DNA of 64,000 nucleotides from Lewinellaceae bacterium (GTDB taxonomy: Bacteria; Bacteroidota; Bacteroidia; Chitinophagales; Saprospiraceae). The stretch spans positions 1,116,001 through 1,180,000 of the forward strand of contig JACJYL010000002.1 in the NCBI GenBank assembly GCA_020636105.1. Direction: 5' to 3'. The notes under the pieces were generated by a model. The model did not search any database. It was not told the origin of the DNA and saw only the letters and a list, made by a program, of their open reading frames with translations. Both the position numbers and the translations under genes were made by a program. This document shows, piece by piece, positions 62,301 through 64,000 of the stretch (positions within the stretch are counted from its first letter, which is position 1; every line of letters begins with the position of its first letter).

Positions 62301-64000
62301 CATCGATAGAAATCGTTGCAGTTGTTTGAGTTCCGGTGAAGGTGACAAAACCATTCGGCACTCCATTGATATCATCAGCCTGAGCTGTTCCTAAAGAGGT
62401 ATTATAGTACAATGTGATAGGATTGGCCGAATTATCGTCGACAGTGGCCGTGAAATTAAACGTAGTGGTACCTGAAGCCGATCCTTCATTCATGGTTACA
62501 TCCGTGATGGAAATTTCCTGAAGATCCGGAGGCATTGCCTGTACCGGGTAATCTTCTACTTCTCCAAAGGTATTGCCACAGGCTGCCGCCGCAGTAAAGT
62601 AGGATAATCTCGTACGCAAACGAAGTTGTTTGGTGGTAATGGCCGACATTGGGACTGTAAAAGTGGCGGTCGCCAGGGTATTAGTTGTTTTGACTAAACC
62701 CAGGCTCTCACCTGACCCAAACTCAGCATCCCCGTTATAATCAATCCAAGCATCATAATCATTAGCTGCATAATTAACACTTCCCTGAACAGAAATAGTA
62801 TACGTTTGCCCTTGTTCTAAATTAACAAGATTACTAAACAAGGTATAATAAGCATTATCGGAGGTAGTATTATTTACGTTCGCGATGGTAACATTGCTGA
62901 TGTGCAATTCGTTATATCCTCCGTTATTATTACCTGTTGCATCACAATAAACAAAAGGCTTTACCGTATACATAAATTTATAGGTTTCGGTAATGTCGCC
63001 AGAAGCCCCCACGGCAAAAACTTTAAAATACATTTTTGTCCCGGCAGGATAATCCGGAAGAGGAGTATCGGATACCCAGGTATTGCCTCCTGTATTTGAC
63101 ATGGTAATTTGATTGCCAAAAGTGGGTGAATTGACTGACCATTCCAAATACACACTGGAAAGCGTATTATTATAAGTGATTTCAGAAGTTACATATTGAG
63201 GAACCGTTTCCTTGGGCAAATCATCCGTAGGTTGGTCGGTGATATAGGTTTTTAAAATAGAAGGGTAATCCGTTCTGCCAACGAGGGTATATTCCCATAA
63301 TCCACGTCCCCATGACGCGGCTTTAAGGGTATTGGAACCGTATACTATTTCCAGTTCTTCCACGGATACATTGGGCAAATCCGGATTGTATAAAGTCCAG
63401 GTAGTGCCCGTCATCGGTTTGGTGAATACACCGATTTCAGCACCGAGATAAATATTGGAATCATCAGAAGCGTCGATGACGACGGTATGCACGGGCATAT
63501 TCCCCAGATTGGAGGTTATATTCGTCCAGTTGGCACCGCCGTCGGTAGTCATAAAAACCTTATTGCCGTTATTTTGATAAGTCGCATAAACTACAATGAT
63601 CACATCATCATCCAAAGGATCAAAAGCGATATCCTGGATGGCATCGCCGGGTAAATTATTTTTTATATCCACAAAAGTGGCCCCTCCATCAGTTGATTTT
63701 TCAATTTCACTGTCCAATGCAATAACCATTATATCTGAATTGTTCTCAGCGATGGCTGCTTGTTTTATTGGATCAGTAAAGGTAACAGGACTGCCTTTAG
63801 CCGTCCATGACGATCCAAAATCTTCACTTACATTGACAATAGTGCTAAAATGATAAACCCTCATCTGATTATTCGGATCATAAAGCAATGGAGCTTCCCA
63901 AGCACCATTTCCGGAGCCTGTTTGTCCTGCAGGGTTAACCCCCCCCTGGGTTTGCCCGCCGTCTTTTGTTCTTATTCGTCCTCCGTACTGAGAACTACCG
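53395..64000 (-). CDS. giant repetitive T9SS surface protein (5' end beyond window)
   Basis: The frame is open from the window edge; a start at 63888 is only a TTG inside a continuing frame, so at least 3,534 residues are seen. Order from the N-terminal side: BNR/sortilin-like repeats (to about 63250; TTDGGANWTNITSNLGN), a fibronectin-like segment, a GEVED domain (about 62945-62540), a Calx-beta domain (about 62520-62190), HYR domains, a carbohydrate-binding-like module (about 61600-61130), then blocks of a 73-residue repeat mixed with HYR and lamin-tail-like domains (LTGWINEFHYDNVSGDVNEF), more HYR domains, an Ig-like CSTEVSTTVNVD segment, a beta-helix-like region (ANATVTLSGSNYGYVTVEAG) and a T9SS type A tail (LNVYPNPTSGVVNIDI to ARFVLTR). 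Probably an adhesin or matrix protein. Confidence 0.9.
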   Translation of the reverse strand, partial: GSSQYGGRIRTKDGGQTQGGVNPAGQTGSGNGAWEAPLLYDPNNQMRVYHFSTIVNVSEDFGSSWTAKGSPVTFTDPIKQAAIAENNSDIMVIALDSEIEKSTDGGATFVDIKNNLPGDAIQDIAFDPLDDDVIIVVYATYQNNGNKVFMTTDGGANWTNITSNLGNMPVHTVVIDASDDSNIYLGAEIGVFTKPMTGTTWTLYNPDLPNVSVEELEIVYGSNTLKAASWGRGLWEYTLVGRTDYPSILKTYITDQPTDDLPKETVPQYVTSEITYNNTLSSVYLEWSVNSPTFGNQITMSNTGGNTWVSDTPLPDYPAGTKMYFKVFAVGASGDITETYKFMYTVKPFVYCDATGNNNGGYNELHISNVTIANVNNTTSDNAYYTLFSNLVNLEQGQTYTISVQGSVNYAANDYDAWIDYNGDAEFGSGESLGLVKTTNTLATATFTVPMSAITTKQLRLRTRLSYFTAAAACGNTFGEVEDYPVQAMPPDLQEISITDVTMNEGSASGTTTFNFTATVDDNSANPITLYYNTSLGTAQADDINGVPNGFVTFTGTQTTATISIDVNKDCLAEPDETFYVNLTSSTAGTIIDNQGVGTIVNDDIAPAITCPGSLSPAILTLDNSCSVIVPDYTNQVTATFDATCANLVQSPAPGTTASGAGSLTITFTIDDGDNPVASCSGTVQLTDGIDPVVNCPADITVVNTAGLCGANVTFALTGSDNCGAFSIGTTHNSGDFFPVGTTTVTATATDVALNTASCNFTITVNDAEDPQISCPTLATVVGCSAVIPDLTMPAGTTLANSSADFSGTQGNNGWQYGKYAAFDAAGFSQLPNWTGFVWNNLGVGAILDFPQLDPNGGHPQFEGLTWAVRRWTSTFTGEVNLSGNFYDRDGNCGDGANVRILLNGTQKYEYLNISTGSVGYNFNLNVVVGDVLDFVIDPKFDAACDDTHFTAVISTVNGVSPTDNCAVVNVTQNLVPGTVVGPGNNEIVITAFDAAGNSGNCTATLTVQDNEDPVTPTLADVTGECSATATAPTTTDNCAGTITGTTTDALTYSTQGTHVITWTFDDGNGNVITATQNVVIDDVTDPVTPTLADVTGECSATATAPTTTDNCAGTITGTTTDPLTYSTQGTHVITWTFDDGNGNVITATQNVVIDDLTDPEISCPANITTSATSPAGAIVTYTTPVGTDNCAPTTNQTAGQASGTTFPVGTTTNTFLVMDQGGNSASCSFDVIVSELGPDLTCPATITVDTDPGQCNAVVTFVATETTGATITYSQNPGTAFPVATTTVLVTATNAGGSSNCSFTVTVEDNEAPDAQCQAVTVQLNGAGMGTITAGNVDAGSSDACGIQGLGLDNSGFDCEDIVDLTGWINEFHYDNVSGDVNEFVEIVGNGDISTWSLVLYNQGVVYETYPLTGATISMAGGFTFYAINTPGLQNGGNDGFALVDALGHVVQLLSYEGTFTASTGPANGMTSTDVGVVESNSTTLTTESLQLQGTGSDYSDFTWVNPMTSTPGSQNSGQTLINLRPEVILTVTDNNGNMSTCTAVVTVEDNEDPVTPTLADVTGECSATATAPTTTDNCAGTITGTTTDALTYSTQGTHVITWTFDDGNGNVITATQNVVIDDVTDPVTPTLADVTGECSATATAPTTTDNCAGTITGTTTDALTYSTQGTHVITWTFDDGNGNVITATQNVVIDDVTDPVTPTLADVTGECSAPATAPTTTDNCAGTITGTTTDPLTYSTQGTHVITWTFDDGNGNVITATQNVVIDDVTDPVTPTLADVTGECSATATAPTTTDNCAGTITGTTADALTYSTQGTHVITWTFDDGNGNVITATQNVVIDDVTDPVTPTLADVTGECSATATAPTTTDNCAGTITGTTADALTYSTQGTHVITWTFDDGNGNVITATQNVVIDDVTDPVTPTLADVTGECSATATAPTTTDNCAGTITGTTTDALTYSTQGTHVITWTFDDGNGNVITATQNVVIDDLTDPEISCPANITTSATSPAGAIVTYTTPVGTDNCAPTTNQTAGQASGTTFPVGTTTNTFLVMDQGGNSASCSFDVIVSELGPDLTCPATITVDTDPGQCNAVVTFVATETTGATITYSQNPGTAFPVATTTVLVTATNAGGSSNCSFTVTVEDNEAPDAQCQAVTVQLNGAGMGTITAGNVDAGSSDACGIQGLGLDNSGFDCEDIVDLTGWINEFHYDNVSGDVNEFVEIVGNGDISTWSLVLYNQGVVYETYPLTGATISMAGGFTFYAINTPGLQNGGNDGFALVDALGHVVQLLSYEGTFTASTGPANGMTSTDVGVVESNSTTLTTESLQLQGTGSDYSDFTWVNPMTSTPGSQNSGQTLINLRPEVILTVTDNNGNMSTCTAVVTVEDNEDPVTPTLADVTGECSATATAPTTTDNCAGTITGTTTDALTYSTQGTHVITWTFDDGNGNVITATQNVVIDDVTDPVIPTLADVTGECSATATAPTTTDNCAGTITGTTTDALTYSTQGTHVITWTFDDGNGNVITATQNVVIDDVTDPVTPTLADVTGECSATATAPTTTDNCAGTITGTTADALTYSTQGTHVITWTFDDGNGNVITATQNVVIADVTDPEISCPANITTSATSLAGAIVTYTTPVGTDNCAPTTNQTAGQVSGTTFPIGTTTNTFVVTDQAGNSATCSFAVTVGGTAPDIVCPENITADTDPGLCSAIVTFAATETTGNPPSMISYSYNPGSIFPLGMTMVTATATNSAGSSSCTFVITVEDNEDPVTPTLADVTGECSATATAPTTTDICAGTITGTTADPLTYSTQGTHVITWTFDDGNGNVIMATQNVVINDVTEPTIFCPASSITVGNTTGQCGANVPFNVSATDNCGDVTVVCTIGGDNGGGSGNCATNNLNLSLTFDNYPQETSWMILQLPQEIMVASGGTYGSEPDGSTLNIPINLPDGEYLFLIKDSAGDGMCCTYGSGSYALSGNGQTFAQGGSFSSFEKTPFCVETPAPGGGPLTEVSSGDFFPVGTTTVTCTTTDAAGLTDVCTFDIIVNDTQAPWLTTPCPGNITLCGAQNVSWTPPAADDNCGVVSTVNNYNPGDFFAVGTYTATYTFYDAAGLSVSCSFTITINPVPQVTISQTNLPTWCQGIKVLTANVLNPQALTYPLTFVWSDGLGDSPTVIAPANGTYSVVVTDALGCSTEVSTTVNVDISTLLSAYTIISGKGLEMYESDVLGGGVGVKNANECVISQNSSILTFMRANAAGVTVDGSSFVNNFINANFNVTLPAFLSNPYNAFNNINVPANATVTLSGSNYGYVTVEAGATLIIANPQIFIKNLVTAKNATIIFNQPTEMRIRGKMSIGQSNTVNPDGYTSVIYASGEVSIGQGSVVTLNIYAPEGLNVSDSGASLTTYMTGMFISNDEVASDHHVIWNWNLNCSYLPTTGGNIPFAASPDQEVIETSNTTKEGLNVYPNPTSGVVNIDITDFLGQKVEYTVYDSFGKEVMRSTIDQLEIPTISLDMSSAQFANGMYQVSLKGETEMKSARFVLTR
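55486..60960. repeat. twelve copies of a 219-bp coding repeat
   Basis: The unit encodes 73 residues (TLADVTGECSATATAPTTTD ... WTFDDGNGNVITATQNVVID). Copies lie at about 60519-60960 (2), 58025-59340 (6 in tandem), 56190-56845 (3) and 55486-55710 (1), all in frame. Variation is limited to a few codons (TTTDAL, TTADAL, TTTDPL; SAPATAP once). Confidence 0.9.
56821..60539. repeat. near-identical 1.2-kb duplication, offset 2,499 bp
   Basis: 56821-58040 matches 59320-60539 with only a handful of base differences (for example ACTGCCGG against ACTACCGG, CATTGGGTT against CATTGGATT). Each copy codes for the HYR plus lamin-tail-like block. The identity at synonymous sites points to a recent duplication or gene conversion. 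Confidence 0.9.

Noticed and set aside
63888..63888. Start codon of the giant surface protein at 63888
   Set aside because: The frame stays open to the window edge and the candidate codon is a TTG without signal peptide, so the true start lies outside.

Overview
The window comes from a member of the Bacteroidota, most likely a Saprospiraceae/Lewinella-type bacterium. This is inferred from five proteins with type IX secretion (T9SS) C-terminal sorting domains, ELWxxDGT, LVIVD, HYR and dockerin-like surface proteins, promoters of the TTTG-N19/20-TAnnTTTG class, few Shine-Dalgarno sequences and moderate G+C. No rRNA, tRNA, CRISPR array or transposase gene was seen.

Layout. 1-2.3 kb: a partial PQQ-type sugar dehydrogenase and a DUF547 lipoprotein. 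2.7-11.0 kb: a five-gene same-strand run encoding a CHAT caspase-like protease, a tandem nSTAND NTPase, a winged-helix/membrane/coiled-coil/WD40 protein, an outer-membrane barrel and a DUF1028-TPR exported protein. This is the best candidate for an undescribed system, because an architecture familiar as one polypeptide is spread over three genes and linked to envelope genes. 11-19 kb: a DinB-like protein, two dockerin-like proteins, an FG-GAP/ASPIC T9SS protein and a pentahaem cytochrome with a T9SS tail. 19.1-23.7 kb: a MazG-like gene, then a five-gene minus-strand cluster (GTP cyclohydrolase II, RibD-type reductase, MDR dehydrogenase, aberrant PTPS/QueD, GT4 glycosyltransferase) that looks like a pathway to a glycosylated GTP-derived small molecule.

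23.9-31.3 kb: a Wzi/RemB-like outer-membrane protein, a VAT1-like oxidoreductase, an A+T-rich AbiL/RloB-type ATPase-TOPRIM defence pair, an M48-like protein with RExxH in place of HExxH, a 324-bp inverted-repeat element, and a PadR regulator paired with a HAAS-M23 peptidase fusion, with a clear promoter and operator. 31.5-45 kb: a PIG-L deacetylase, a REC-REC-PPDK_N protein, two small unknown genes with a terminator, a helical-repeat protein, an ELWxxDGT protein, an ABC exporter, and a four-helix-bundle gene enclosed by inverted repeats.

45-64 kb: an aspartoacylase-family protein, lipoproteins, an LVIVD/choice-of-anchor B protein, a GCS2-CBS fusion, a TlpA-like thioredoxin lipoprotein and more than 10.6 kb of a giant repetitive T9SS surface protein whose 5' end lies beyond the window. 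That gene carries twelve copies of a 73-residue repeat and a near-identical 1.2-kb internal duplication offset by 2,499 bp.

Intergenic DNA is rich in short tandem repeats (7-15 bp units) and palindromic dispersed repeats, a strong feature of this genome. All functions are read from motifs and context only; no database search was possible.
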